A DNA stretch of 64,000 nucleotides from Polytrichum commune (Eukaryota; Streptophyta; Polytrichopsida; Polytrichales; Polytrichaceae), in assembly GCA_950295325.1 (NCBI GenBank), contig OX485809.1, positions 32,364,001-32,428,000 on the forward strand. Direction: 5' to 3'. Shown piece by piece: positions 37,846 through 49,415 of the stretch. The position numbers and the translations under genes were made by a program. Below the pieces are notes generated by a model. The model was not told the origin of the DNA, did no database searches, and saw only the letters and a list, made by a program, of their open reading frames with translations. Positions within the stretch are counted from its first letter, which is position 1. Every line of letters starts with the position of its first letter.

Positions 37846-38118
37846 AGATAGATAGAAACTCCGGTCCCTTTTTAGCAAGGGTCCGGCATGAATAAAGTGT
37901 CCATTCGTAATGCCAATGACCCGATGCCCACTGGACAAGGGGACATTGGGACAATACTACTCTCCCCTTTCGAGGATGGACACTATATTGACACACTATA
38001 CTATTTCCTAGCTAGCCACTAGTGCCTTGAGGATACCGGACATGGAATCCCCCCAAAGGGCTTTGAGGTACCCATACAACAAGGTCCAAGGACCCCCCAC
38101 CATAGTTGGGTAAAGGGT
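37846..38118 (-). mobile_element. Retroposon, family R (copy 2), with 17-bp duplication
   Basis: The perfect direct repeat AAAGTCTTGGAAGACTT flanks it at 37829-37845 and 38119-38135. The left edge is AGATAGATAGAAACTCC, the reverse of the tail seen in copy 1. It matches copy 1 over GAATAAAGTGTCCATTCGTA, ACCCGATGCCCAC and TCGAGGATGGACACTATA. The upstream half differs from copy 1, so the copies are truncated or diverged differently. Confidence 0.65.
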
Positions 38119-38464
38119 AAAGTCTTGGAAGACTTCTTTTAGTTTTGGACGCAAACATGTTTCATTCATTATTTAACCTAAGAATCTTCTCGTATCCTTT
38201 GTTGTCTATGCGCACATGCACCTCTTGGCTCCTCTCACCACTTGTGCACTCCTCAAATACAATGAAACGTAAGAAAGAACTCTAAACTTGATCAGAATAA
38301 TTTTATTTGATTCATATCTTTTTCCAAAGAATAGAGAGAACCAACTCCCCTCCTATAATTTATTTTTAGGTTACCGATACAAGTGTTGGAAGTAGCAAAT
38401 CTGGGAGATTCCAACAAAGAACATGAGTCAATCCCCACTTTTGGTGACTTTTCCGTTAACTCTA

Positions 38465-38492
38465 TCCATCCATCCATCCATCCATCCATCCA
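38465..38492. repeat. (CATC)7 microsatellite
   Basis: Seven CATC units in a row. They explain the repetitive WMDG reading of the minus-strand frame at 38292-38495. Confidence 0.9.
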
Positions 38493-38728
38493 CACACTAC
38501 TAGTGCATGCCTATATATGATAAGAAACGTCGAGGTAGAAACATGAGATGAGACAAAGAGAATCGTGGATCGAGCAGATAACCCTTTGGATAACAAAAAT
38601 TGGCCAAGAGTAGATTTCGCAAGCATGTGATTGGGCACACACTCATCAGCATGGTGCCCTTGCGGATTAATAACTATCCCTTCTAAATGTTATGTGATTG
38701 GAAAAGCCAATAAATGGGGAAGCCACTG

Positions 38729-38961
38729 CACTAAACAGTGCGCATTTAGTGTCACCCACTATTTGGAATTACGTAATGCTAGTGAATATTTGTTGTGTAT
38801 ATATATGTCATCTTTTTACCAACGAATGTTGGAAATTGATTGTTTGGGCATCATAGATCATTAGCATCTTTACTTGGTAACACATGATATCAATAATAAG
38901 AAAAAAGGTATACCATTGTGAAACTTTGACTAGTAAGTGACACTAAATATATTATTTAGTG
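38729..38961. mobile_element. MITE with CACTA...TAGTG ends, family C (copy 4)
   Basis: Begins CACTAAACAGTGCGCATTTA and ends TATTATTTAGTG. Inner ends AGTGTCACCCACTA and TAGTAAGTGACACT pair. Its interior phrases match the copy at 5804. Length is 233 bp. Confidence 0.55.
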
Positions 38962-38964
38962 TTG

Positions 38965-39195
38965 TTATAGATGAACCGATTGACTTTGAGACATGATTGG
39001 TTGAAGTTTAAGACTTCAGGATAACTACTGATCCATTTTGGAGGAATCTACAACATGTATCTCAAATCGGTGGAGTGAAAAATTGAAAGATCACAACGTG
39101 TAACCGATTCGACTTGGAAACACTAGGATTTTGATTGATTGTGCCCTAAAACCTCCCCGGACATTGGAAGCCAATGAGCGGGGAGAACCGACTGC
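38965..39195 (-). repeat. Dispersed repeat family E, copy 4 (reversed)
   Basis: Reverse order of the family phrases: GATGAACCGATTGACTTTGA, TTGGAGGAATCTACA, GTGTAACCGATTCGACTTGG and ACCTCCCCGG. It is followed at once by copy 5 in the same orientation, so the two form a tandem pair. Confidence 0.5.
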
Positions 39196-39197
39196 CA

Positions 39198-39545
39198 GTT
39201 ACAGATGAACCGGTTGACTTTGAGAAATAACCGGTTCAAGTTTAAGACTTCGGGTTAATTGCTCATACATTTGGAGGAGGTTACATAATATTTGTCGATT
39301 CAATAAAGAAAAACCGAATATGTATTTTTTCTTTTTCTTTTTTCATCTTTTTTTTCTTTGAGACGAAAGGCCAAAAAAGCCAACACCAAATGCATAAAGA
39401 AACAAGGAGAATGCACCCACCACAAGGGGAGAAAAGTCGAAGATGTCAACATGTAACCAATTGGTCTTGGAAACACCAAGATCTTGGCCAAATATGTCCA
39501 AAAATCTCCCCAAATACTATTGGAAGCCGGTAGTCAATATTCGCT
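39198..39545 (-). repeat. Dispersed repeat family E, copy 5, split by a SINE fragment
   Basis: GATGAACCGGTTGACTTTGA at the left and AACATGTAACCAATTGGTCT then ATCTCCCCAAAT at the right belong to one family member. About 100 bp of T-rich tail plus GAGACGAAAGGCC, the 3' end of the SINE family, interrupt it near 39327-39430. Confidence 0.5.
39327..39430 (-). mobile_element. SINE 3' fragment
   Basis: On the minus strand the sequence ends TTGGTGTTGGC..., GGCCTTTCGTCTC and then an A-rich tail, matching the 3' end of the SINE at 35811. The 5' tRNA-like part is missing or unrecognisable. It sits inside a family E repeat. Confidence 0.5.
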
Positions 39546-39611
39546 ATGATGCAAATTTGTCTCCCAAATCATAGATACACTAAGTAGTCCTATTCCTTTG
39601 GGCCGCAATGA

Positions 39612-39935
39612 ATGTCAAGAGCCTGCGCTAATTCTCACAACGAGAATTAACGTGGGCCACGTTAATTTTCAACCTACACCTAATTTCTAGTCACAAATTA
39701 GTGTGGGCCACAATGATTGTTTTTTTAATAATTTAATTAATGTGGGTGATTATTTGTTTTTGATGTAAGGTGACCATTTTATGCAAGGTGTTGGTTGGAA
39801 GTCTTCATGAAGACTGAAGAGAAGATTTGGGGTCTTGGACCCACGGTAATTCCACCTCGAGTAGAAAATTAGTGTGGCCCACGGTAATTATTTGCACTCT
39901 AATTTCCCACCCACACTAATAGGAATATTAGTGAA
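39612..39935. mobile_element. Inverted-repeat MITE, family D (copy 2)
   Basis: Its interior matches 6032-6367 in order: GTGGGCCAC near the left end, a second GTGGGCCACA, then GGGGTCTTGGACCCA, and CCCACCCACACTAATAGG at the right. The outermost ends have decayed. Confidence 0.45.
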
Positions 39936-39939
39936 GTAC

Positions 39940-40300
39940 TTAAGGCATGTGGGCACTTCCAAGTCCACAAAACAATTTTGACCATTGGATAGTACGGGGA
40001 ATCGTTTCCTCCACTTAGCAATCGCGAATCACTCAGATTCTTCTCAATTAAAGTTATAGAATACGAATCGAGATGCAAAAGTTGTGCGAATTCAATGTGG
40101 CATCTGGTTTTTTTCTTTGAACGCTCATATCGGGTCTCCCAATTGTGTTCACATTCGAGCCTAGCTGGTGCATGTGTTTTGAACACATGATCCAATTCCA
40201 TTGTAACACACGTCTTTTTTATGTCCATTTATAACAACAAGCCCAGTCATGTAATGCTCAAATACATGTTTTTATTTGTTAAGAAGAGTGACCACATAAG
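39940..40300 (+). repeat. Dispersed repeat family A, second-half copy
   Basis: Shares GTGGGCACTTCCAAGTCCAC, TTGACCATTGGAT and CCCAATTGTG with 48260-48480 in the same order and orientation. Confidence 0.45.
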
Positions 40301-40681
40301 GTCCATGTACCTTGAACTAAACGTATGGTTTGCTAGTCTTATGGCTCACACTCTTTATCATCAACCTACATCAATTGTTTGGGATTCATTGATAGCAACT
40401 GGAGAGGTCATCCATAAGACCCTCGGTGTTAATTGAAACCCTTGCCAAATGAGGTATTTAACGTAGTGAAAGCATGTATTTTGATACAATAGGTTCCATT
40501 TAATTGTGTTTAGTAAAGCCTTGACTAGGCAACATGCATGAGCACCTTACAACCTCACAAATAGTTGCTTAGATTATGAGTTGGTGCTTGCATGGAACAT
40601 TACAAGAAGATATGGGTCTAAATGACATGATATCATGTAGACCGGCTCGAAAGGGACTCATTTGTGTCAAAGTGGCCCTAA

Positions 40682-41151
40682 GGGCCACTTCACATATGAG
40701 ACCGCGAGCCCGTGACCATTAAACTTCAAGCACTCTCATTGGTGGAAAAGGTGGAGCCGGTCCAAGTCCTCCTCACACTACGCTTGAGGGACCAATGGAG
40801 TATGTGAATGCAAGATGGATGTAAAATCTACATGGCATCGAACGGATCATGTTTCATGGTCACTTAGATTATTTTCAAAAACCACCTCTTGGAGGTAGGC
40901 CTAACACAAATCCGGGAGACCATGGCACTACGAATGCTCACGATCGTTGGTTTTTTCTATTTAATCATGTGTGATGATCCGCATGAATAGAAATTCATTG
41001 AATTAGCACTTGGTTGAGGGCCTGGTCACATATGCCTTCACACTACACTTGAAGATCCGTGACCACACTGCATGATTTTGGAGGTGTGTTGGGATGGCCT
41101 TTGGTCACTTTCTTTTGGGTCACGGCTCTTGGCTTGTGTGGGAAGTGGCCC
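40682..41151 (-). mobile_element. PIF/Harbinger-like MITE, family H (copy 4, reversed)
   Basis: Flanked by TAA on both sides, 470 bp. The left TAA is preceded by AAGTGGCCC, an exact right terminus of the same family, so the element appears to abut or have inserted beside the remnant of another copy. Confidence 0.75.
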
Positions 41152-42394
41152 TAAGTCGTCCCTCGTGAGCAAGTCTAACTAACATGATGTCATTTTGGCC
41201 ATCTTGGACATTGATATTGAAACATGTTTAATTTGTAGTGGTCAATCGGATTCATGCGCGTGTATGCAATGCAAAACAAATGGCAAGGATCGTAGCTTTG
41301 GTTGCGGTGATCGTAGGAGCTACAACATTAAGTAAATATAAATGCTCTAGTGCTTTAAACCCTCAAATGGCTATACATGCTTGTGTCATTTTACAATATG
41401 CATACTTCTTACAATCCTCTCGTATTGCTAATGAAACAATTTCCTTTTGATTGTATTTGTGGTAGGTTGCGGTTGCTTGTGCCTACGTTGAGCACCGCAA
41501 AGCACAAACGCTTAAGCAACAATGTGAAGAGACCCACGAGGGTTTGAAAATATACTCTTCAAGGTGGTCCGGTCCCAAGTGCAAGAAATGCTACATGTAT
41601 TCATTTTTCATGTTGGAGTCACCCATGTTCGTAACCACCATTTTCACAATAAGGTTTGGTAGGCCAAGGTAATTTTTTTTTTAATATAACTTTTCATTTG
41701 CCCAAAATTGGGGGGTTTGGTCTCAAAGTCAATCGGTCCCCTTTTCTCGGTAGAAATGATGTTTACAACTTTGATTAAATTTTTTTTTTATAATTGGTTA
41801 TGTAAGACTTAAAATTGTAGTTTTTGATCAAGAGTTAAAAACAAACCTTTAACCTTAATAATAATAAAAGAAAAGGACCAACATTGAAGCTAAGCTCCCC
41901 AAAATCCACTTGCATGTGCCCACTGAACAACGTTTCTAAAACGGTGGTTTGGAGCTTTGTGTGAACCATGCCCCTCTCCTTTCCTTTCCTTCACGAGGAA
42001 GCTGCAATTGAAGGCAAAACGGGGCTTGAGTGGAAAAAGGGAAAGCGTATCATGACTTGGATTGTAATTAAAGCTGGTGCACTCATGGGCCAAATTCCAA
42101 GGGCATGAGGAACCCCAAAGGAAGGAAGGAAGGAAGGAGATAAAGAAGACGTTCTTTGTCCAAGTACACATAATTGGAGTATTGAAGTCGGGATTGAAGT
42201 AGTTTCAAGGTTCCACCTCTAAAGCTTACATCTCCCTTCCAAATGGCATTATGTCTTATCATGTACCAAGGGTGCTCCTGAACATGATGAATATAAGGTT
42301 AACGGGTTCACATTCACGTCCTTGGAAACCACCGACATATGTTTCTTTCTTATTTCATTTTTCAAGTGTCAGGGAAGGATTTTCGACATAATCG
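41152..42394 (+). other. Unassigned, coding-like relic around 41238-41660
   Basis: Plus-strand frame 41238-41450 (MVNRIHARVCNAKQMARIVALVA...) and, after an AG, the text VAVACAYVEHRKAQTLKQQC...SGPKCKKCYMYSFFMLESPMF look more protein-like than the surroundings. They could be a spliced transposon gene or chance. I cannot name a family. The rest of the tract shows nothing. Confidence 0.2.
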
Positions 42395-42585
42395 GTAGAA
42401 CTCAAATTGTTTCCAAGTCCAACCTGTTACATGTTGACATCTTCCGGTTGTTCGTTATCGAATTGAGATATGCTCTGTGAAGTCCTCTAAAATGAGCGGT
42501 AATCTTCATAAAGCCTTGAACTTCAACCGGTTGTTTCTCAAACTCGACCGGTTCATCTTTATCTAGCAACCAATTATCCTCGTTC
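42395..42585 (+). repeat. Dispersed repeat family E, copy 2
   Basis: TTTCCAAGTCCAACCTGTTA, CATGTTGACATCTTCCGGTT, GAACTTCAACCGGTTGTTTC and GACCGGTTCATC follow in family order. The open frame on the minus strand (42402-42662) is not kept in the other copies. Confidence 0.5.
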
Positions 42586-43550
42586 ATTTCTTCTTCCAAC
42601 ATTATTTTAGGGCAAGTAAAGGCACCACGATCACCACTGCATCCCACCACGTCTCCTTGCACACTGGTGAATGTACATTTAAAGGCACCAATATTGTAGT
42701 TGATATTGTGATGGTGGTATGTTTGTCACCGTAGTTTTAAATGCCCCTCCAACTAGTACTCCACAAGCACATCCACCACCGCTTCGGGTCAAGATGTAGA
42801 GGGAGATGTGGTGGCAATGGAGATGTCCCCCAAATAATTGTCTCCCACTAGAATGCCAACCTGTGCGGGGACAAAGCCAGGATATTGGTTTTTGGATCTT
42901 TTGGGTGCAAGTAACATCGTTATGGATATGGATGTATTATGTGGGATGGACGAGGAACTGGGGCATGCACGACAGGTGGAGCAATGCTAAGGGGGTGCGA
43001 GAGTGGAGACAACATTCCCACTGGAATTCCATTGGGAAATTTGTCCCCACTCTCATGCCCACTTAACACTTCTCCAACTCTTTAATACATTTGCTCGCTA
43101 GATCTAACACCTATCTTATAGGGTGTGTCAATGACTAGACCAAACTTGATATCCTCATGTGGGAAGCCCTCGACCTCAGTTCAAATATGTTCGTAGACAT
43201 GCTTGCTAGTTGTTCAAGATTTGAAGTTTGTTTATTTCACACTAAGCTTGGTACTCACAACCCATTGGAATAATTGTTGAACGATAAATCAAATTGGGAT
43301 GAACATTAAACATTTTATAGGCTAGTTGTTTGAAAGGGTATGTGAACCTCACATATTTGTGCCGAAGGGAGGGCTGAGATAGAGGTTTTGTCTCATACAA
43401 CTCTCATTACAGTGGGAGCCGAGGACTTGGGGAGATGCCTCAAGCACTCTAATATCTCATGTCACATTAATTTGGCAAAATGATTGACATAACTTACTTC
43501 ATAAATAATTAGACCAATTACAAAGGTGACAATTTGCTTATGAATGCGTA

Positions 43551-43711
43551 TGAATACATGTGAAAGTACCTTTAGCAAATTAGTATAATTAATTTCTTAT
43601 GTATTCAAGGTACTTTCACATGTATTCAAGGTATTTGCTAAGGTACATTTCACATGTATTCAAGGTACACCTTTCTTATGAATACATGTGAAAGTACCTT
43701 TAGCAAATTAG
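43551..43711. repeat. Local direct and inverted repeat cluster
   Basis: GAATACATGTGAAAGTACCT followed by TTAGCAAATTAGT occurs twice, at 43551 and 43680. Between them the inverse, CAAGGTACTTTCACATGTAT, occurs once in full and ATTTCACATGTATTCAAGGT once in part. The copies can pair into alternative hairpins. Confidence 0.75.
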
Positions 43712-45229
43712 TTTACATTTCATCCCCATAGCACATTGTTTCCCAACCACGTGTGAAGCATAAAGACTGCAAAATCTACATCACATCCTACAAAGTAGAA
43801 AACCTAAGCCATTGGCTATGGCTTTCAACATTAGAACCATTGTCCATGAGAAGAAGCAACAATTTGGGGTGAAAGCACATGGGGCTCTTCCACAACTCAC
43901 TCCTACACATATATCTTCATCATCATCACTTGGACTAGCTTTCAAAGCCCAACATGAATTATTTTTCCACAACATCTTAGAAGTCCTATCTTCCTTATCT
44001 CCTTATATTTTATGCCCTTGTAATCTTAAGACATCAACTTTAGGACATAGATCATCCAGGTAATTCTTACTAAATCCAACTTCATTAGCATTGTGAATGC
44101 CCCAAACGTTTAGCAACACAAGGCTTAACTTCAAGGATTATTCAGAGAGGATGAAAAGAGGTTACCCGGGCACATGCCATACAAGCAAGACGTGATCAAA
44201 CATTTGCTAAATCATGAAACTAATAGCATTATCTCCATCATGTTGTCTTACGACGAGTGGTCGGCTTCAACCCACGCACACTAGTCACCTTGCCTTTATC
44301 GCATATTGCACCCCCAAAAAGAAGGTTGGAATCCATATTTCTTGCACTCTTAGTTAGCATCTAAGTCATGTTAGCGTGGATGGAAGCCAATGTACTAGCA
44401 ATTGATGTTGCATGTGCCATACAAATGGGACCTTAGGAACACCAAAAGGAGGGACCAAACCAAGCACATCTACAAACACCTCAATAGCCTCATTGACATC
44501 AAGACTAATGTGTGTCATAATTGAGACAAACATGGTGTGGTGGGAAGGATGATTTTTTGATTGTGCCACATCAAAAAATCAACATAAGTTGGGTAAGGCT
44601 CAAAGGGGAGGGCTTGAATGTGTGCAAATTTGCAAGGATTTGGACAACAACCTTGGATTGATGAGTTGCATAGTCTAGGTGTTGCGTCTCCATGATGCAA
44701 TCAACAACCATGTCATCATCTGGGTCATTGATCCTTTTTGGGTGTACCAATCCAATGGGCAAAGGAACACAAATGTTGAAAAATGACAATTGCTTCTTTG
44801 AGATCCTTTAGGCTCACCTTCCTTTTGGTTGCACCAATACCCTAAACCCTCCAATAGGGGGTGTTCAATGTCTGCCATTTAGGGTGGCTTGTCAATGCCT
44901 ATTCCAACCATTCTAATTGGGGGGGGGGGGGGGAATGGTTCTAGCCATTATATTCACAAAGCCAAGAGGTAGGACCACAAAGCACAAAGGAGGTCGTTAT
45001 TTGGGATCAAGGGGATAGGTATCTAGGATGCAAGGTGTTGGTTTTGCAAGTGACCTGGGTGAGATCATGGAGGTGGCCATGTGGCTTGCGCACCATTACT
45101 AGTTGGGCTTTGATCTATCTTGGTCTAGTACCCAACTATGTTGTGTTGGTTCGAGGCAATGAAGGTGGGGGTTCGCATTATATGCAAGGTCGTCATACAC
45201 AAGGCCTATGGATTGGTTTAAGGAAGCTA
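43712..45229. other. No gene recognised; G15 run at 44919-44933
   Basis: Several 60-83 codon frames, mainly on the minus strand at 44366-44878, lie close together in different frames. They may be remains of one decayed reading frame, but I could not identify it. Confidence 0.25.
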
Positions 45230-45448
45230 TACAAAATATGATATTTAGTGTCACTTAGTATTTGGATTTACACAATGCTATATCTTGTTACTATCGATGT
45301 AACACTTTACTGAGTAAAGTTGTAATTTTTTATGATGTCCAAGCAACCATTTTAACTTTGTTGGTGAAATACAAGATATACAAAAAAACAAAATAATAGC
45401 ATTGTGTAATTCTAGATTGTAAGTGATAATAAATATCATATTTAGTTT
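45230..45448. mobile_element. MITE family C (copy 5, decayed ends)
   Basis: Shows ATTTAGTGTCACTTAGTA on the left, TAAGTGATAATAAATATC on the right, and the inner pair CACAATGCTAT / ATAGCATTGTG. The terminal CACTA has mutated. Confidence 0.5.
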
Positions 45449-47020
45449 AATGATCATGACTTTGAATTTTCATCGAATATTCAATTGAGGCTACAAATAG
45501 TCTTTCTTTCTTTATACCTATGTTTAGCCCAAAGGCTAATATGAACATTCTTGTTAATACGAACCACATAGCCATATGTATGTGCAATAGCTTAAGAATG
45601 TTGGTTTAAGCACCCTCTACCTTAGATGGATTGCACATATATGGGTGACCTACATCACAAACAATAGTAAAGAATCTTATATTCTTAAAGAAGTGGAGAT
45701 GTGATCTAAATATTATGTGTTGTGTGGCTTCCGAATCGACTTCAAATGGCCAAGCCAACAAGATTGTCAAGCACCCGTAGTCACCAATATGTACAAATGG
45801 GGTTGATGGCCCTACAAAAACATGATCATCATTTACATGGTCAATGATATGATTAGGTATAGGTCAAGTTACACTTGAAGTCCAAGACCAAAGAAACTTT
45901 GGAACCGAGCAACCCGAACGGTCAAGTGCGAATTTTTGAATTACACACGGATTCAGGTGCGAGGTATGAAAAAAATGAAATGGAGTTATGTGGCACCACT
46001 TCCTTGCCAAATCTTGATGGTCGTCACTAAAGAAAATACTCTTCATTAAAATAAAAAATGTATTTTTTGAGGTGAGTTTTGGTTTTGAGACAAAACACCA
46101 ATCCACCAATACTGACTTTAGAGGGGAAGCGGGGTCCCTTGAGTATGTTGCATTGCCACATAAAAGACATGGCATGTTGAGCACTACAACCCACCAAGCC
46201 ATTACCAAGGTACTCTTAGTTTGAGAAAACAATCTCCAAATTCGGGTCCAATCTTGAGTATGAAAATAAAGTTAGTACATGGGAGAGAGGGAATTATTGC
46301 ATACGAGTGTACCTCTCATCCCATCCAACATAAAATTTGACCCCTATAGATTTGTGGGTGATTAATCTCACATGGCTTGGACTAGAATAATTCAGGGTCT
46401 TTAAAGCTAATTTGGGTTTGAAGTCAACCATACAAAACAACCTATGGGTTGCATATTATTTCATGGTTTTATGTTTGGTGAATAAGAGGAATGCTCGTAT
46501 GCAATAAGGCAACAACACTTTAAACCTAGAAGTTAAGGTATTTGATATACATGTGATAGTCGTATGAACCCAAAATACATTATTCTTATTCAAAAGAAAA
46601 AATACCAAGTTTGATTGCAATTTAATTTTTGGGGGGATTCCCCAATATTGAAATAAATGCAAGTTTTTGAAGTAAAAATTGTGTTGTCACCCCTAGTTGT
46701 GATGTAGTATGTCCTAGTGCCAATAAGTAGGGCACTACTAACTAATCATATAAGTATCCAATTGCAAGTCTTTGCAGAAAAATCATGACAATGGGTCATG
46801 CCCGCTTTGGTTGATGGGGTATTCTAGCTCATGGTTATAGGGGTTGTCTTGGTTAAGGGTGCCCCTACCTTAATGCCTTCTCTTTTGTGTTTTGGACCCC
46901 AAATATGTTGGGCCCAAACCCTTCATGTAGACCCACTCACATTAAGACCAGGAATGAATGGAATCAAGAGTACCTGATTAACCAACAACCAATTGGGACG
47001 ACTACACTGTTGATCCCGGT
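45449..47020. other. No gene recognised
   Basis: The longest frame is 122 codons on the minus strand at 45864-46232. Its composition (Trp, Phe, Cys) could fit decayed transposon coding DNA, but no motif is convincing. Confidence 0.25.
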
Positions 47021-47668
47021 TAGTGGGGGAGGGCTAATAGTGAATGTGTAAAATTAGAGAAGGTAATACTAAATTTCTTTCACCTATGAAATTAGTACCA
47101 CCAAAAGATCAAGGAAGCACTGCTCATCCCAATATTGTTCATTGAAAATACTAGTCATAGACTCACTATACAATGAGAGTACTGACACTATACATCATGG
47201 CATTATTCATTTTTGCGTATGATTTTTTTAGTAGATTGTTAAATCAACCACACACCAGTTAAAACAAGCACAATCAACATGCAAGGTGTTGACTAGGCTC
47301 TAACATGTCATTCAAGTTGGCCAGGTTCAATAATTCAAACACACAACTACTACCTTGCCCCTCTTCATGTGTGCCATGAAAAATAAAATTTCGACATGTA
47401 ATGTGATTGCGTGATGCGCCTTTGTAGTTGTTTTAACAAATCACATAGTCAATTTAACAATTCCAATTTTTGTTTTATCACTCTACAAACACCTTGGAGC
47501 ACGCATTAATTTTATTGAAAAGGAATGATAATGAACATGTATTCATGAATGTAGTATCACTTAGTAAAAAGTTCAGCCTTCTCTAATTTGGAGACTTGAC
47601 AAAATAGTGTGTGTGTTTGGGATTTAATACCGCACACACTAATTGGGAGAATCCGTGTAATTTGATGA
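47021..47668 (+). repeat. Dispersed repeat family F, copy 1
   Basis: Opens GGGGGAGGGCTAATAGTGAA, passes through TATGAAATTAGTACCACCAA, CCCAATATTGTTCATTG and ATGTATTCATGAATGTAGTA, and closes CACACACTAATTGGGAGAAT. The same phrases in the same order occur at 58453-58830. Copy 1 carries about 200 bp of extra sequence near 47230-47460. Confidence 0.55.
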
Positions 47669-47879
47669 TCAAATTTGGATGCATGAAGAACACATACTAA
47701 AACTAACGTTGTGGATTCAAAACGAACTTGGATGTTTAAACTACACCCTTTGGATGAGGCTCGGTGAGATGCGGCTACTCGTGTTGGCCTGCCCCTCTCC
47801 ATCATTTTTCCCTTCCTCTAGTACAGCATAATTTTTATGCATTTTTTACTCTGTCTTCTTTATAATGTGTGGGCCATTG

Positions 47880-48500
47880 GGAGGAACAAGGTAGATGGGT
47901 CTTAAACAGTTACTTTTCTGACTAGCCCACTTCTTCTAGGATACAAGGCACACAATTTGTACAAGATGGTTAGCTCATAGTTTTTGGAGCTCATATGAAT
48001 GTTCGTATTCATTTATCAAAGTGAATCTTCTCGTGTTCATTAAACAATGATATACGTCCTCTCATGTATGTTGACTATTGAGCCTATCATGGTTATCATA
48101 TTTTGAACACGTAGTGCAGTCCCTTTTAAACACATGTCTTTCTAGTTATCCGTTCTTGGAGCCACAACAAACCACATACCACTCAAATATAGGTGTTTGA
48201 TCAAGACCAATAACCAAATTAGGGTTGTGTACCCTTAATTGTAAGGTGTTTGGCTTGAATGTGGGCACTTCCAACTCCACAAACAATATTGACCATTGGA
48301 TCGCATGAGGAAGTGTCTCATATAGTTATTGATGGGGAGTCATGCATGTCGACATTCTTTCAAATCTTGGAATTGCAACTGAGATGTTGTAGAAGTTGCA
48401 AGAGGTCAAAGTGAAGATTCTTTTTGTATATGATCGATCACATAGACCCGAACCCAATTGTGGTACTAACATTTGAGCCTAGAATGGTTAAGGTTTATGA
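47880..48500 (+). repeat. Dispersed repeat family A, long copy
   Basis: The longest family A copy visible. It starts with the CACTTCTTCTAGGATA phrase and continues through ACCACATACCACTCAAATAT and GTGGGCACTTCCAACTCCAC to CCCAATTGTG. Its second half matches 39940-40300 and 60960-61430. Confidence 0.5.
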
Positions 48501-49415
48501 GACTAAAAGTACATCAAGATGGTGCATAATGGCCAAGGCCTCAATTTCACAAAGTGGAAAATCTCTATGAGATAGAGGCTATTATCAACTTGCTGGTCCC
48601 CACCAAAAACTTGAGGATGTCTAACACTACATTCTCAACTAGGGAACGAAACTTATCTTTGATAGAGTTGTAAACGGGACATTCCAGCTACGTTGCAAGA
48701 GGAGAAGACATATACATTGTTATCTCAAGGGATTGAGATAGTCAACCACCCACTAGTTTCGATGGCAAGTCTATGATTCAAGGTGTGGTAAGTAACAAAT
48801 ATTATGTGTTGGGTTGGGCAATGGATGTTTCAAGAACTACTCAAATTTATAGCTGAGAAAGTCATGAGGGGTCAAGGTAATCTAATTTCTATCCCATAAG
48901 GTGGAAAAGTTCCACTTTTAGCAAGAAAGGCCTCCTTGAGCGACCAAGGTTCTTCTACCTCCACACTGCATTGCTTTGACATGCTTTTGTCCAATGCGGA
49001 AAATCTCCCATTGATGACAACATCAAGTGTGATTTTGGATGGTGTTGGGTTGTCATGGCCTTCCCATTGAAGTTGTAACATCACAATGCCTTTCACATGG
49101 TGTTACAAACTTATGTAGATTGTTGAGGAGTTTGTGTAGGCATGCTCCTAATTTTGAAAGGCAAAATTCCAACCTTGTGGCGTAAATGAGAAGGGGAACC
49201 ATAGTGTTGAATATAAATGCAAATTTCCCATCAATCTTGTCCAAATATGTCTAAAGTCTATCAATATACATGCTAAATAGTTTCATGCTTTGATTTTGGA
49301 ACATGTGTCAATTCTCCCACCTCAAGACAAGCACCAAGTTCTGAGCATACACATTTAGTGGATCATAGATATTCAAGGGATTGGATTTCGGTTCTCAAGG
49401 AATAGAACTGCATAG

